A DNA stretch of 64,000 bases from Pseudanabaena sp. (GCA_003249035.1 QBMK01000002.1:347457-411456); one strand, 5' to 3'. Positions 1 through 9,819 are shown, counted from the stretch's first letter. Made by a program: numbers and translations. The notes: generated by a model from the letters alone, not told the origin.

Positions 1-3000
1 ATTACGATCGGAGCTTTGCCATCTAAGGTGTTTAGTTTGACTGGGTTGGGCGTCACGACAGGAGCATCTAAAAGTTTGCCCTTCGCATCAAAGTGCAGGA
101 GGTTGGGCCCAAACTCATCGCCGATCCAAATTGTGCCGTCTTTAGCGAAGACAAAGGATTCCACATCAAAGTCCGCGCCAGTTAAAATCCGATCTGCCGT
201 TCCTTCGTTAACGATCTTAAAGGGAACTTTTTTGTCTGGGTCGGAGAGCTGAATGAAGTTCGAGATCTTCACGCTGCCATCGCCACCGGGTTCGTAGCCT
301 CGGAAACTGGGATCGACATTATAGAGCCGCAAGAGGAAGTCGGCGCTATTGTTCTTGGCTCCGAAGCCGTTGTCTGGCATGAACCAGTAGGAATTATCTT
401 TACCAAACTGGACGGCACTAAAGCCTTGTACGGGTTGGCTGGCAAATGGAACTGGTTTGCCATTGGTGTTACCCGTGATGAAATTGCCCGATGATGGCCC
501 AGGTGCGAAGGTGTCAGCAGGCAGAGAAGCAAAGCCTTTGAGCGTGACTTTGGGCGATGCATTAATCGTCAGCGCGGTTTGGTCGTCTTCGGTCGCTTTG
601 TGATTGTTAACGATCGAGTCTACATCCGCTTGATTTGCTGCAATAACTTCAGCTTGATTGGTAATGGCACCGACTTTATCGACCTTGCCAGTCAGTTTGA
701 GCGTGGTAGTTCCATTCGCCGCGATCGCACCGACATTCCATTCACCAGTTTGGTTGTTGTAAGTACCTTGTCCAGCGACGGCAGACACAAAACTGAGATT
801 GCTAGGCAAGAGATCGGCAACCTTGATGCCATCGGCGGAAATCGAACCCTTATTGGAAATTGTCAGCGTGAACGTGACATTTTCGCCGACGACAGGATTA
901 GAAGCACTGACAGCTTGACTCAATTCCAAATCGGTGGCAGTCGGTACAACTTCAAATTGGCTGACGATCTTGGGCTTCTGGCTGGTAACTAGGCTGGGGT
1001 TTGCCTCTAGCTGGGCGCGGGTGTAAGCATCGACACCGTAGGTCGTGACCGTCAACTTTTGGGTTTGCTTGTCGATGTTAAACTCAGTCCAACCAAAGGT
1101 ATGCGCCGCGATGTAATCGCCTTGGAGCAATTTGGCGTTAATCAAACCATTCGCTTGAGGCAGGTTGTCATTCAAACCAATCGGATCGTAACCGAACGGA
1201 CTCAGTCCACCGTTCACGATTTGCTTGATGAAGTCATCTTTGTCGTTGGGAATACTGTCGGCATCACCAGCGATCGGCAGGGAATCGTAGAAGGCTTTTT
1301 GTTGGGCGTTAATCAAGCCAACTTGCTGAGCCAATTGCACTACGGTCTGACCGAAAGGTGCGTCGTAAGCCACGGAACCCGTCACTACTTCAAAAGCACT
1401 AGTGGCTTTTTGGGGCTGACCGGGAGCGGTTTGATAAGTGAGGTTGTTCACCAAAGTGCCGTGAATGTCGGCGGAAACAAAGACCACGTTGGCAATCTTG
1501 TTGTCGTCGATAAACTTGAGAATTTCCGTTCTTTCCGCAGCATAGCCTTCAAAGCGATCGCCTGCCGCTAGAACGCCAAGATTTTCAATCGGCTCGGGAA
1601 TCATAATGAACTTCCACAGCACGCCTTTGGTTTGGGCATCCAGCAAATCCTTCTTGAGATCGGCAACCTGTTGTTTGCCAAGCATCGTGCGCGTGGGGTC
1701 GAAGGATTGCGTCAAGAATTTACCAACTTGGGCGGGGTCGTTGAGATTCGTGACATCGGCCAACTCGGTATCGCGGAAAGAACGCGCGTCTAAAACATAG
1801 GTCGCGGCATCGTTCCCAAATGTGTTATAGCGATAGAGCTTGCGTTCGCCAGCCGTCTTGACATCGCCAGTTTGTCCGTAGAACTGATTTTGAATGGGAT
1901 TGTACTCTTGGAAGGCTTGCAAGCCATTCTCATAAAGCTTGCTGTCATTAATCAGCGTATTGGGGTTTTCGTTAGGGAAAGCTGCTAAGAAACGATTCGA
2001 TCCGTTCGCGCCGCCCTTGTCGCTGCTAATTGGCGCACCACCGGCAAAGTCGTTGGTGACTTCGTGGTCGTCAATCGTAGCCAAAATGGAAGTAGAAGCT
2101 CTGAGATCGCCCAAAGTATTCTGTCCGAAGCGGCTGCCATAGACCTCAGCTTGTTTGGCACGGTAGTCGTTCAGCGTTGTAGCCTGTGCTTTTTCGGTTC
2201 CGTCAGGATTCTTTAAGCCAGGTGAGGCAACGTCAGCGTAAATTGTGTCGCCAAACTCAACAAAGAATTTGAGCTTGCTATCATCGGCATTCGAGACGGA
2301 ATTATAAGGGGCAAGTTCGCCGCGCCAGTCACCGCTGACACCAAACTTGAGCCCTGTTTTTTCGCCCAACTCGGCTGCCGTGCTGAACGTACCCGTCCGC
2401 TTCGCACCCGTGGCATCGACGACGCGATAGAAGTAATTGGTATTGGAGTCCAAACCAAAAACATTCACTTTTACAGGTTGCAGCGGATTGGTGACCGTGG
2501 CGATCTGAGAACCAGCGATCGCGCTGAAGTCGGCATATTTAGAGAACTCAAACGTGACTTTGCCCAAGTTCGTCGTTCTCGCCCACAGGACGGTCGAGTT
2601 TTGTGTGGTGTCGCCCGAAGCAATGCCCGAAAGGTCGGTATTCACACCCGCGAGCGCCGTGCCTTGAACTGTAGCGGCTGGCTTTACGCCCAAGATATTT
2701 TCTATCGTTGGGGCAATATCGATGTTTTTGATGCTCTTTTGCGCGATCGCGGTCGGATCGAAATCGGGACCTGATGCGGCAAAGATTGCCTGCATTTGGG
2801 GCAAGGTCGGATCGTAGCCGTGAGCGCCGTAGAAGTTGGGCACGGAAAACACGGGAGTCGCTGCGGCTTGGTCGCCCAAACGAATGACTGGTGTGGACTG
2901 AGTTCCATCAAAGTTGTAGCCGATGCTCAACAGCGCAAACACATCGCCAGAATCTTGTCCGATGAAATCATTCTTGGCATTGATAATATCGTTTGCGGTA

Positions 3001-4727
3001 GGATTTGCCCCAACAGGACGGCTGTAGACCTTATCAAAAACCGATACGTTCGCCGCACCATTGGTGTAGTTGGGATTTGCATCTTTGAAGTTTTGCAGAA
3101 CTTGCGAAATCTTTTGTTGGATCGCCGCATAATCCGCAGGCTCGACCGTTCCATTTGGCTCGCGACCTTTGACATTAATATAGATATTCACCGCTGGGCC
3201 GCTGCTGACTGCCCGAACTTTGGTGGCGTCAGACAGAATCGGATCGCCAGAATTTTTGAGCAGATTGTTGATGCTGACGGCGGTGTGGAAAGGCGCAAAA
3301 CCGTGATCGGAAACGACGATGATGTTGGTGTTGGGTCTGCCATTCGCATCGACTCCCACAGTGTCGATTACCTTCTGCACGGCATTGTTGGCAGCCTCGT
3401 AAGCGGCAACGGTATAGTCCTTGTAGCGTTGGATTTTCGCTTGGTCTTGACCTGCCAAAATTGAATTTGGGTTGGTGAAATCGGTAGCTTGGCGAGGATC
3501 GGTAATTAAAAACTGGTGTTCGGAACCATCGGGCTGCTCGATATAGCCCAATACCAAGTCGGCATTCGGATTTTGCTGAATGCTTCTGACCAGTACCTTG
3601 GTTTGATAATCCACGAAGGTTTTAACTTGATCGGCGTAAATCGCTTCCAATTCGGCATCGCTAAACTTGGTAAGCCCAGTATTAATGCGCTCGGGGAAAC
3701 GGAAATCGGCTTGGGGTGCCCAAGAGCCAATGTTGTTATTGATGTCATCAACATTCGCGATTACGCCGGGGCTTTCGATCGGACGGGGAATATAGCTTGC
3801 CGAGTATCTCGCAATATTGACTGAAGAAAGATCGGGAGCCAAGGTGCTGGCATAGAAAGCCGTGCCGACTTTATTGTTGCTACCTTCAAAAAAGAACGAA
3901 CTGGATTTTTTGTCGCCGATGTTAATAAAAGCAGAACCAGTGGATGGCAGGCTCGTAGCGCCTTTGATGCCAACATTCGCATCGAAGACCACCAAAGTGT
4001 CGTAATTGGTAACGCTGTCATTCGTGGTATCGATCGCTGCCAATTGAAGGTCATAACCACTAATACTTCCACCAGTTAAAGCTGTTGCCGCGATCGTCTC
4101 AAGTTTGGCAACCTTGACCTTACTGTAAGAAGTTTTGCCTAGAGCTGTAAGACCGGTTACTGCTTGAGCGTTATTGACCGTAAAGTCGGCTGCGGTGAGG
4201 CTAAATCCTCTACCGCCGACTCCACCAAAAGCGCCAAATGGAACCGTGTAACTGACGGTGCGGTCTTCTTTTTTGTCTAGGACAATTCCAGTAGAAGACT
4301 TGATGTTAAAGCCATCCGCGCCTGGGAACGTAGCGGCAACAACCGTCTTACCTGCTTCCTGAAGCGTCACCCACAGGGGGATAGCGGTGGGAGTCGTGTC
4401 TTCCGATGGGTCGATGCCAAATTGATAGTTATAACCGCCGATGGGCGCGGCAAAACCACTGGTATTGGTATTAAAGGGATTGGCAATTAAGTGAAACGAG
4501 TTGGAATTAATGTCATTGTTGGCAGCGGTCGAACCCGTGGCGATCGCAATGTGACTGGGAGCCGTCAGCGAAGGCGTAATGGTCGTGTTAGGTAAAAATA
4601 CGCCTTGGCTCTTGAGCAACCCTATGCCTTTGGTGGGGTCTATTTGATTGGTATTAAGGTAACTGTTGAGCAGCGAGTAGGTGCTTCCGTCGAGGGAAAG
4701 CAAAATTACTTTCGGTTGGGTAGCCAT
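1..4727 (-). CDS. Giant multidomain secreted-type phosphatase (type I phosphodiesterase + PhoD + DUF11-like + phytase-like), partial at left edge
   Basis: One minus-strand frame stays open from the ATG at 4725-4727 to the window edge, giving more than 1,570 residues with the C-terminus missing. Residues about 5-650 look like a type I phosphodiesterase/alkaline-phosphatase-superfamily domain: LLSLDG near the N-terminus, [11 protein letters not shown], then SDHGFAPFH near residue 470 as metal-binding motifs. From about 690 there is a PhoD-type domain with its N-terminal beta-sandwich, then GDTIYAD (about 822), DDHEVTNDF (about 887) and SADIHG (about 1083). A DUF11-like repeat follows (about 1265-1370), and from about 1390 a phytase-like esterase domain ([12 protein letters not shown]). 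The roles are scavenging of phosphate from organic esters and diesters. No N-terminal signal peptide is visible, so export by a C-terminal signal (type I secretion) is an inference. The upstream Pho-box array suggests induction by phosphate starvation. Many short frames on both strands here are shadows of this gene. Confidence 0.9.
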   Translation of the reverse strand, partial: MATQPKVILLSLDGSTYSLLNSYLNTNQIDPTKGIGLLKSQGVFLPNTTITPSLTAPSHIAIATGSTAANNDINSNSFHLIANPFNTNTSGFAAPIGGYNYQFGIDPSEDTTPTAIPLWVTLQEAGKTVVAATFPGADGFNIKSSTGIVLDKKEDRTVSYTVPFGAFGGVGGRGFSLTAADFTVNNAQAVTGLTALGKTSYSKVKVAKLETIAATALTGGSISGYDLQLAAIDTTNDSVTNYDTLVVFDANVGIKGATSLPSTGSAFINIGDKKSSSFFFEGSNNKVGTAFYASTLAPDLSSVNIARYSASYIPRPIESPGVIANVDDINNNIGSWAPQADFRFPERINTGLTKFSDAELEAIYADQVKTFVDYQTKVLVRSIQQNPNADLVLGYIEQPDGSEHQFLITDPRQATDFTNPNSILAGQDQAKIQRYKDYTVAAYEAANNAVQKVIDTVGVDANGRPNTNIIVVSDHGFAPFHTAVSINNLLKNSGDPILSDATKVRAVSSGPAVNIYINVKGREPNGTVEPADYAAIQQKISQVLQNFKDANPNYTNGAANVSVFDKVYSRPVGANPTANDIINAKNDFIGQDSGDVFALLSIGYNFDGTQSTPVIRLGDQAAATPVFSVPNFYGAHGYDPTLPQMQAIFAASGPDFDPTAIAQKSIKNIDIAPTIENILGVKPAATVQGTALAGVNTDLSGIASGDTTQNSTVLWARTTNLGKVTFEFSKYADFSAIAGSQIATVTNPLQPVKVNVFGLDSNTNYFYRVVDATGAKRTGTFSTAAELGEKTGLKFGVSGDWRGELAPYNSVSNADDSKLKFFVEFGDTIYADVASPGLKNPDGTEKAQATTLNDYRAKQAEVYGSRFGQNTLGDLRASTSILATIDDHEVTNDFAGGAPISSDKGGANGSNRFLAAFPNENPNTLINDSKLYENGLQAFQEYNPIQNQFYGQTGDVKTAGERKLYRYNTFGNDAATYVLDARSFRDTELADVTNLNDPAQVGKFLTQSFDPTRTMLGKQQVADLKKDLLDAQTKGVLWKFIMIPEPIENLGVLAAGDRFEGYAAERTEILKFIDDNKIANVVFVSADIHGTLVNNLTYQTAPGQPQKATSAFEVVTGSVAYDAPFGQTVVQLAQQVGLINAQQKAFYDSLPIAGDADSIPNDKDDFIKQIVNGGLSPFGYDPIGLNDNLPQANGLINAKLLQGDYIAAHTFGWTEFNIDKQTQKLTVTTYGVDAYTRAQLEANPSLVTSQKPKIVSQFEVVPTATDLELSQAVSASNPVVGENVTFTLTISNKGSISADGIKVADLLPSNLSFVSAVAGQGTYNNQTGEWNVGAIAANGTTTLKLTGKVDKVGAITNQAEVIAANQADVDSIVNNHKATEDDQTALTINASPKVTLKGFASLPADTFAPGPSSGNFITGNTNGKPVPFASQPVQGFSAVQFGKDNSYWFMPDNGFGAKNNSADFLLRLYNVDPSFRGYEPGGDGSVKISNFIQLSDPDKKVPFKIVNEGTADRILTGADFDVESFVFAKDGTIWIGDEFGPNLLHFDAKGKLLDAPVVTPNPVKLNTLDGKAPIV

Positions 4728-4921
4728 ATTTTTTGTGTTTCAGGATAATTTTCTGGATGTTTTTGGGTATTGTTCTCCTAAGGATCTTTAGCTATCGAGA
4801 CAGCAAGCTAAAGGTTCCACTTAGACAACAGAAAACCTGACGACAAAAATCTCTGCCATCGAATTGAATTTAGTTAGATCGACAAACCTAGAAACCAAAA
4901 AATATAATCAAATACATTCCG

Positions 4922-5001
4922 AGTATACAGACTTATGTGCTTATGGAAGGTTAAGGTTTAGACTTATGGAAGGTTAAGGTTTAGACCTATGGAAGGTTAA
5001 G
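4922..5001 (-). promoter_or_regulatory. Triple Pho-box-like array with -10 element upstream of the phosphatase
   Basis: Two full copies and one partial copy of a 23-bp unit start at 4941, 4964 and 4987. Each carries CTTAACCT on the minus strand (4948-4955, 4971-4978, 4994-5001), spaced exactly 23 bp. CTTAACCT matches the core reported for cyanobacterial SphR/PhoB binding sites (pyrimidine-TTAA-pyrimidine-pyrimidine-T/A). The boxes read in the same direction as the phosphatase gene. A TATACT hexamer on the minus strand (4922-4927) lies 20 bp downstream of the last box and would be a plausible -10, giving a leader of about 190 nt. Classical Pho boxes have 11-bp spacing; 23 bp is about two helical turns, so the fit is good but not exact. 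Confidence 0.72.
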
Positions 5002-5382
5002 CTATGGCAGGGATCTGTTTAAGAATGGATGAATGTTAGAGATAATTCAGCATTCTTATAGGTGGCGCGGGTCAAGATCGCTTTATCTTTAATTTAGAGG
5101 TTTTCAGTTGAACACGTGCAGCTAAAGCCTGAATTTTGTATGTATTTCAGACCGCTATTTTTGCTCATACTCATATGAAAACCGCTATATCAAGATGCGC
5201 CAACCCTATAATAAGTAGTTAAGGAAAATAAATTAGGGCTTGCTGAAAAAGCAAGAAAAGCATACAAGCAATGGTTTCCAAGGAGATCTAAAACTGGTAA
5301 AATGCAAGGAAAAGCAGGAAAAATAAGCAAAACCGTTGCACAAATAAAATTTCATGTACCGACAATCCCCCCACAGGACAGC
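5002..5382. other. Gene-free stretch with a possible IS-end remnant
   Basis: No convincing reading frame is seen. From about 5233 the sequence starts GGGCTTGCTGAAAAAGC, resembling outer ends of some cyanobacterial insertion sequences, and runs to the edge of the IS630 element without a transposase. It may be the relic of an older element, whose loss also removed the 3' part of the cupin gene. This is inference only. Confidence 0.3.
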
Positions 5383-5384
5383 TA

Positions 5385-6547
5385 CTCCCTTCCCAGTCAA
5401 AGAATAGGCAGAGGGACTAAAGGAAAAATGTATTTTAAAGTTTTTGATATCTGCTCTAAGTTCATCAAAATATGAACATCCTTTAGCTTCTCCTCAATTT
5501 CAGCAATAGTTGTATTTGAGGGTAAGTGATGTAACTTCTCTAATCGTAGAAGATGGATTTCATACTCGGCAAGATTAAGTGATGGCGAGTAAGCGGGTGT
5601 ATGGATGAATTCAATGAGGATTTTATCGTCAATTTCTGCGACTTTTAGGTTCTCAGCCAATAACCTTTTCATCTTCTGTTTATGAGTTGAGTTGTTATCT
5701 AAAACAATAAATAGCTTTTCGACATCTTCTTTTCTGGCATCTTCGCATAGCTCGGCAAAGTATTTGACTACATCTTCAGTTTTTGATTTGAGGTTTAACT
5801 GTAGATAGATTTCTCCAGTTATAGCATCGACTGATATCATCCCATTCACTTTATTCCGTTTCCATTTCTCATTACTGGGGACTTCTGGTTTGCTATCGCG
5901 CTCAGCCCAAGCATAGTAGAGACTTGGTCGATCATAGACAGCAAATTCGTCATAAAAGATTAGCCTTTCTCTAGGTTTCAGTTCTTGCAGTTTTTTTTTA
6001 ATTATGGCAATAAACTTCTGCTGTTGCTCTTTGTCTGCATTCTCGGAGTCACGATGTGCTTTTTGATGTGACAGTCCCATCTCTTGGAGAATGTCATAGA
6101 TCCGACTGTCTTTCAGTTCTACTTGCCATCTCTGGCGAATTACCTCTTGAATTATCTTTCCTGTCCATATCTGTCGGTCAATACCATAGGTAGTTGGCTT
6201 CTGCTCTAGTAGCATCACCTTCATCTCTGCTTTTTGCTCCTTGCTTAAACTCTGTACCTTTTCCCGTTTTACCAATTTTGTCAATCCCTTCATACCCTGC
6301 TCATCATACATGCCTAGCCATGTCGCTATACTCTCTCTGGCACAACCCACTTTGGCGATCACTTCTTTTCTGGATTTCCCTTCATACAGATATTTGATTG
6401 CTTGTAGCCTTTTTCTGATGTATTGCTGTTGATACTTATCCCATGACTTTTGCCACTCTTTTTCATCTAATCCTTTATTTTTCAGTCTTTCTAGTCGATC
6501 CATTTTTTCCCTTTTGCTCTCTGCCTAATCTTACACTGGGAAGGGAG
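5385..6547 (-). mobile_element. IS630-family insertion sequence (copy 1)
   Basis: The element is about 1,163 bp. Its ends are inverted repeats: 15 perfect bases including the TA (5383-5397 and 6535-6549), continuing imperfectly to about 31 bases with 28 matching. A TA dinucleotide flanks each end (5383-5384 and 6548-6549), which is the TA target duplication of IS630/Tc1-mariner elements. It holds one intact transposase gene. It sits in the cupin gene. The sequence beyond its left end does not continue that gene, so an adjacent deletion is likely. Confidence 0.9.
5397..6503 (-). CDS. IS630 family transposase
   Basis: The protein has 368 residues. The N-terminal third is helix-turn-helix DNA-binding sequence (SRKEVIAKVGCARESIATWL). 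The C-terminal part is a DDE catalytic domain: YDEFAVY gives the first Asp, LDNNSTH the second Asp, and SPSLNLAEY the Glu. All three acidic residues are present and the frame is intact, so the enzyme may be active. The stop codon overlaps the inner part of the left terminal repeat, as is common in compact IS elements. It is unrelated at the sequence level to the transposase of the neighbouring element beyond family membership. Confidence 0.92.
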   Translation of the reverse strand: MDRLERLKNKGLDEKEWQKSWDKYQQQYIRKRLQAIKYLYEGKSRKEVIAKVGCARESIATWLGMYDEQGMKGLTKLVKREKVQSLSKEQKAEMKVMLLEQKPTTYGIDRQIWTGKIIQEVIRQRWQVELKDSRIYDILQEMGLSHQKAHRDSENADKEQQQKFIAIIKKKLQELKPRERLIFYDEFAVYDRPSLYYAWAERDSKPEVPSNEKWKRNKVNGMISVDAITGEIYLQLNLKSKTEDVVKYFAELCEDARKEDVEKLFIVLDNNSTHKQKMKRLLAENLKVAEIDDKILIEFIHTPAYSPSLNLAEYEIHLLRLEKLHHLPSNTTIAEIEEKLKDVHILMNLEQISKTLKYIFPLVPLPIL

Positions 6548-6645
6548 TATGCGCTGAGAAATGACTGTTAGGAGCATAGCGCACGACTGAAGTTGCCCTT
6601 GCCACTTCTTCGCCATCGCGTTCGAGCATTCGGCGCTGGACACTA

Positions 6646-7694
6646 TCGCGGTTTGCAAGAAAGTAAGGACAAGGAGTAAAATGGAAAAGGAGTTAAAGGT
6701 GAAAAAATGGGAGCAGCATATTCAGAAGATTTGAGAAGATGCATTATCAAAGCCAGTCAAGAAAGTTCTCAATCGGTCAGAGAACTAGCGAAGCGCTTTG
6801 AAGTAGGTAAAACATTTGTAAACAATTTACTGAATCGGTACAAACAGACAGGAAACTTGAGAGCTAAACCCCATGGAGGGGGAGAAAAACCACAACTAAA
6901 TGCCGAAGATTTAGACTGGCTCAAAGCAAAAGTAGAGCAAAAAAGCGATAGTACCCTAGAAGAATTGAGCCAAGAGCTAAAAAGCATTAGAGGCAAAGAG
7001 GTTAGCCTATCCACGATTTGTCGCGCACTTAAAAAAGTAGGGCTAAAACGCAAAAAAAAACTTTTCATGCCGATGAGCAGCTAAAAGAAGAAGTGCAACA
7101 GTTGAGGCAAGATTATCAAAAAATAGTGTGGGAACTGGACCCAGCCCAGATGATATTTTTGGATGAGTCAGGTATACATCGTGGTATGACCAGATTGTTT
7201 GGACGGGCCTTGTCTGGAGAGAGGGCGCATGGTAGTCGCCCCAAAAATCGAGGCAAAAATATCACCATGATTAGCGCCATCTGTCTTGAACAAGTATTAG
7301 CAACCATGACTTATGAAGGAGGAACTGATATCCATGCCTTTATGACCTTTATTACCAAAATGCTTGTACCAGTCTTATGGGTTGGAGCGATAGTCTTGAT
7401 GGATAACCTCAATGTTCACCTCAATGCAAAAGTTAAAGAAGCTATTGAGTCTGTGGGCGCAAAAGTGATTTTTCTACCCAAATACTCACCTGAGCTATCG
7501 CCGATTGAGCTTTTATGGTCAAAAATTAAGGAGTTTGTCCGTTCTCGACAACCGCGCACTCGTCAAGAACTAGATCAAGCTATCACTGATGCATTTAATA
7601 TCGTCTCCAAGCAGGATCTTTTGGGATGGTTTTCTCATTGTGATGCTATGACCGTTCTTATTTAATTCTGTCCTCACTATCTTGAAAACCGCGA
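6646..7694 (+). mobile_element. IS630-family insertion sequence (copy 2, different subtype)
   Basis: The element is 1,049 bp, bounded by inverted repeats starting TCGCGGTTT (left 6646 onward; right end 7694 backward) with about 25 matching bases, and flanked by TA at 6644-6645 and 7695-7696. Removing the element and one TA restores an uninterrupted cupin reading frame across the junction, which proves the target site. It carries a transposase split over two frames. It is inserted in the same gene as the neighbouring IS630 element but is a distinct type. Confidence 0.92.
6707..7665 (+). CDS. IS630 transposase made by -1 frameshift (ORF A 6707-7084, ORF B to 7665)
   Basis: ORF A (125 residues) carries the helix-turn-helix half (SVRELAKRFEVGKTFVNNLL). 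ORF B carries the DDE domain: FLDESGIHRGM, LMDNLNVHLN and YSPELSPIELLWSKIK supply the catalytic D, D and E. The frames overlap at a run of nine A residues (7052-7060). Moving back one base there joins KRKKK to a THFHADEQ-like continuation, giving one protein of about 320 residues. Programmed -1 slippage on A-rich heptamers is known for many IS630 elements, so this is probably normal regulation rather than decay. ORF B alone could start at GTG 7093. Confidence 0.85.
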
Positions 7695-7775
7695 TAAGCA
7701 TGGGAGAATCCACCCAATCAAGGGATTCACTTTCGACGACAACACGCTCTCTTAGATCTGCACGGAGTTTCATAA

Positions 7776-8369
7776 TTATGAGTTCTTAGCCTCAGCTAGA
7801 AGTTGCTCTAATTCGCTAATTCTAGCTTGCATTGCATCTACCTCTGCTTGCGAATAGCGCACAGGAATATGTTGCGGACAGTTCCAATCACAGCCTTCGA
7901 TTTCAAAAACGATCGCCCGTTCTACAGTAGCTGCATAGTCTAGATCTTGGACTTGAGAAAGTATCACAGGATCATCTTCAACAACCCTTGCGCGACCAAG
8001 GATTTTTAGACGGCGACGATTCCGATAATCCATTAGAAATAGAAATGCTTTATCATGTTCCGAAAGATTACCCACAGAGATATACTGCACATTGCCGCGA
8101 TAATCAGCAAAGCCCAAAGTCTTCTCATCGAGAACCTTTAAAAATCCTGCCTTACCGCCACGAAACTGAATGTAAGGATAGCCATTGGAAGTAACAGTCC
8201 CCAGATAAAATCCTTCCATACTCGCAATAAACTGAGCGATTTCAGAAGTGACCGTATTATTGTCAGCACCTTTCGCCACAAAGCGCTCGTAATTCTCACG
8301 GGAACCCATTTTTTCTTGCATTGCTTTGACTGCGGGAGTGAAAGCGATCGTGCCAAATTGTCTGGGCAT
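7776..8369 (-). CDS. Pyridoxamine 5'-phosphate oxidase-like flavin-binding protein
   Basis: The protein has 197 residues and a split-barrel FMN-binding fold typical of the PPOx-like family: FYLGTVTSNGYPYIQFRGG, then GFADYRGNVQYISVGN and VFLFLMDYRNRRRLKILGRA-like segments. It ends in a coiled-coil-like tail (AEVDAMQARISELEQLL). Such proteins reduce or bind flavin, pyridoxal or haem-like ligands; the substrate is unknown. It is the middle gene of the GST / PPOx / cupin operon, 4 bases after the GST gene. The likely role is detoxification or redox stress, under the divergent TetR regulator. Confidence 0.82.
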   Translation of the reverse strand: MPRQFGTIAFTPAVKAMQEKMGSRENYERFVAKGADNNTVTSEIAQFIASMEGFYLGTVTSNGYPYIQFRGGKAGFLKVLDEKTLGFADYRGNVQYISVGNLSEHDKAFLFLMDYRNRRRLKILGRARVVEDDPVILSQVQDLDYAATVERAIVFEIEGCDWNCPQHIPVRYSQAEVDAMQARISELEQLLAEAKNS

Positions 8370-8373
8370 AGGT

Positions 8374-8934
8374 TTAAGCTCCTAACATAGGCACATAGCC
8401 AGAAAGTTTCTGAAATCGATCCATCCAACTCAAAACATAAATATAGGGATAGATAGCGATATCGGCAGTCGTGGGGCGATCGCACTCTAGCCAAGTTCTT
8501 GTACTCAAATGCTGATCGAGCTGCTTGAGAATGAAATGAGATTTGTCAGTGGCGCGTTCAATGTTGATCTTAGTTCCTGCACCAAATAGATAGAAGAGTC
8601 GCGCATTCTCTGGGCCTTGACGGACTTCACCCGCCGCCGTTGACAACCAACGAACTACTTGTGCCATTGGTAAGGCATCTGTAGGTAGCCATTGTTCGCC
8701 ACCATACTTTCTTGCTAGATAGACCAAAATTGCCTGAGCATCAGCAATTTGAGTTTCGTCATCGACCAGCAAAGGAACTTGTCCAAAAGGATTCTTAGCC
8801 AAATACTCTGGCGATTTATGTTCGCCTTTCATTAAATCGACCCAGACCCATTCGTACTCAAGATTGAGTAATGACAGCATCAAACGTATCTTGTAGCTAT
8901 TACCAGAAATTTCGTGACCATGAAGCTTAATCAT
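8374..8934 (-). CDS. Glutathione S-transferase family protein with a short internal deletion
   Basis: The protein has 186 residues. The N-terminal thioredoxin-like domain has the Ser-type active region (GNSYKIRLML) and the glutathione-binding NPFGQVPLLVDD and ADAQAILVYLA segments. The C-terminal helical domain ends TWLECDRPTTADIAIYPYI, then jumps to VLSWMDRFQKL. Relatives carry about 15 extra residues there, between two helices, and are usually just over 200 long, so this copy seems to have lost a loop while staying in frame. It is first in the operon with the PPOx-like and cupin genes. The substrate is unknown. Confidence 0.85.
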   Translation of the reverse strand: MIKLHGHEISGNSYKIRLMLSLLNLEYEWVWVDLMKGEHKSPEYLAKNPFGQVPLLVDDETQIADAQAILVYLARKYGGEQWLPTDALPMAQVVRWLSTAAGEVRQGPENARLFYLFGAGTKINIERATDKSHFILKQLDQHLSTRTWLECDRPTTADIAIYPYIYVLSWMDRFQKLSGYVPMLGA

Positions 8935-8973
8935 TAATTTACTCGTTTTTTGTGATGAAAATTAATTTTTTTG

Positions 8974-8989
8974 TACCGTTCGTTCGGTA
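8974..8989. promoter_or_regulatory. Inverted repeat, likely TetR operator
   Basis: TACCGTTCGTTCGGTA is an inverted repeat of TACCG arms around a 6-base centre. It lies between the divergent GST operon (start 8934) and tetR (start 9070). Operators of this shape (ACCG...CGGT) are common for TetR regulators that control the gene next door. The regulator identity is inferred from position only. Confidence 0.6.
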
Positions 8990-9023
8990 TAGTGTCAATA
9001 AGTAAATATTGCTAAACCCAAAA

Positions 9024-9056
9024 CAGGAGTGGTGGCGAGAAGCGCCACCACTCCTG
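9024..9056 (+). repeat. Strong palindrome in the tetR leader
   Basis: A 14-bp perfect stem (9024-9037 with 9043-9056) and a 5-base loop end 13 bases before the tetR ATG. There is no T-run after it, and both neighbouring genes read away from this gap, so it is not an ordinary terminator. It could mask the ribosome site of tetR, or belong to the long-palindrome class seen elsewhere in the window. Confidence 0.7.
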
Positions 9057-9069
9057 CTATAAGAAATCT

Positions 9070-9621
9070 ATGTCTAAACAAACCCATGTGCCAACTTTGC
9101 TCAAGCTGTTTCGCCAGTTTGGTTATGAGGGTGTAACCCTTTCTAAAATTTCTCAAGAGACTGGCTTGGGCAAGGCGAGCCTCTATCATCATTTCCCTAG
9201 AGGCAAGGCAGAAATGGCTGAGGTCGCTCTAACTCATGTCAACAATTGGCTAGAAGCTAGTGTTTTGGAAATTCTTAATCGCCCCGAGCCAGCGATCGCT
9301 AAATTTCAGTCCATGTGCGAGGAGGTGGGTAAATTTTTTAATGAGGGACAAAATTCTTGCCTCTGGGCTGTTTTGGTGATGGAGCAGTCTAGTGATGACT
9401 TGTTTCACTCACAGATTCGTGAAGCTTTTTCACTATGGATAGAGACGATCGCTAAGGTTCTAGTCACTGCAGGATTAGATGAGAAATTGGCAAAAGAGCG
9501 AGGTGAAGATGCGATGATTTGCATTCAAGGAGCTTTGATTTTGTCTCATGGTTTGAGAGATTCCACCTCGTTTCAGCGCGTCCTTAAACATTTACCACAG
9601 CAAATCTGTCAGGATATTTAA
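9070..9621 (+). CDS. TetR/AcrR family transcriptional regulator
   Basis: The protein has 183 residues. The N-terminal helix-turn-helix is clear: FGYEGVTLSKISQETGLGKA then SLYHHFPRGKAEM. The C-terminal ligand-binding domain resembles regulators of the YxaF/LmrA type (CLWAVLVMEQSSDD, GALILSHGLRDS). It is divergent from the GST / PPOx / cupin operon, with an operator-like palindrome between, so repression of that operon released by a small toxic molecule is the likely function. The ligand is unknown. Confidence 0.88.
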   Translation: MSKQTHVPTLLKLFRQFGYEGVTLSKISQETGLGKASLYHHFPRGKAEMAEVALTHVNNWLEASVLEILNRPEPAIAKFQSMCEEVGKFFNEGQNSCLWAVLVMEQSSDDLFHSQIREAFSLWIETIAKVLVTAGLDEKLAKERGEDAMICIQGALILSHGLRDSTSFQRVLKHLPQQICQDI

Positions 9622-9819
9622 AATGCTGAATGTTGAAATCATGTCAGAAGTTCAAGATCTATAAATTTACAAATGCTATAGCCATGTAAGTAAACAATGA
9701 CATTGAAACCGATGAAAGTAATGGCTAAAGAAATAACGATTTAATGACTTGTGCGATTGCTGATATGGTTTTCTGATCGATTGAATCCAAGCTAAAGTAT
9801 AGGTGGCAACGTTCTTTAG

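Larger units (their letters stand above)
6550..7773 (-). pseudogene. ChrR-type cupin gene, interrupted by two IS630 elements
   Basis: Two fragments are visible. 7697-7773 encodes the first 26 residues (MKLRADLRERVVV...). 6550-6643 encodes the next part, including [20 protein letters not shown] and HFSAH. Joined across the TA site of the second IS they read without a break. The pattern matches small cupins related to the C-terminal domain of anti-sigma factor ChrR, which bind metal through His residues such as the one ending this fragment. The rest (the HTHGGGE-like metal site and the second half) is not found beyond the first IS, so the gene is dead. The start lies 2 bases after the stop of the PPOx-like gene, showing it was the last gene of the GST / PPOx operon. 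Confidence 0.85.

Noticed and set aside
579-3464. Plus-strand reading frames of 100-220 residues opposite the phosphatase
   Set aside because: They are shadows of the continuous minus-strand gene; their sequences show no family motifs, while the minus frame reads clear domains throughout.
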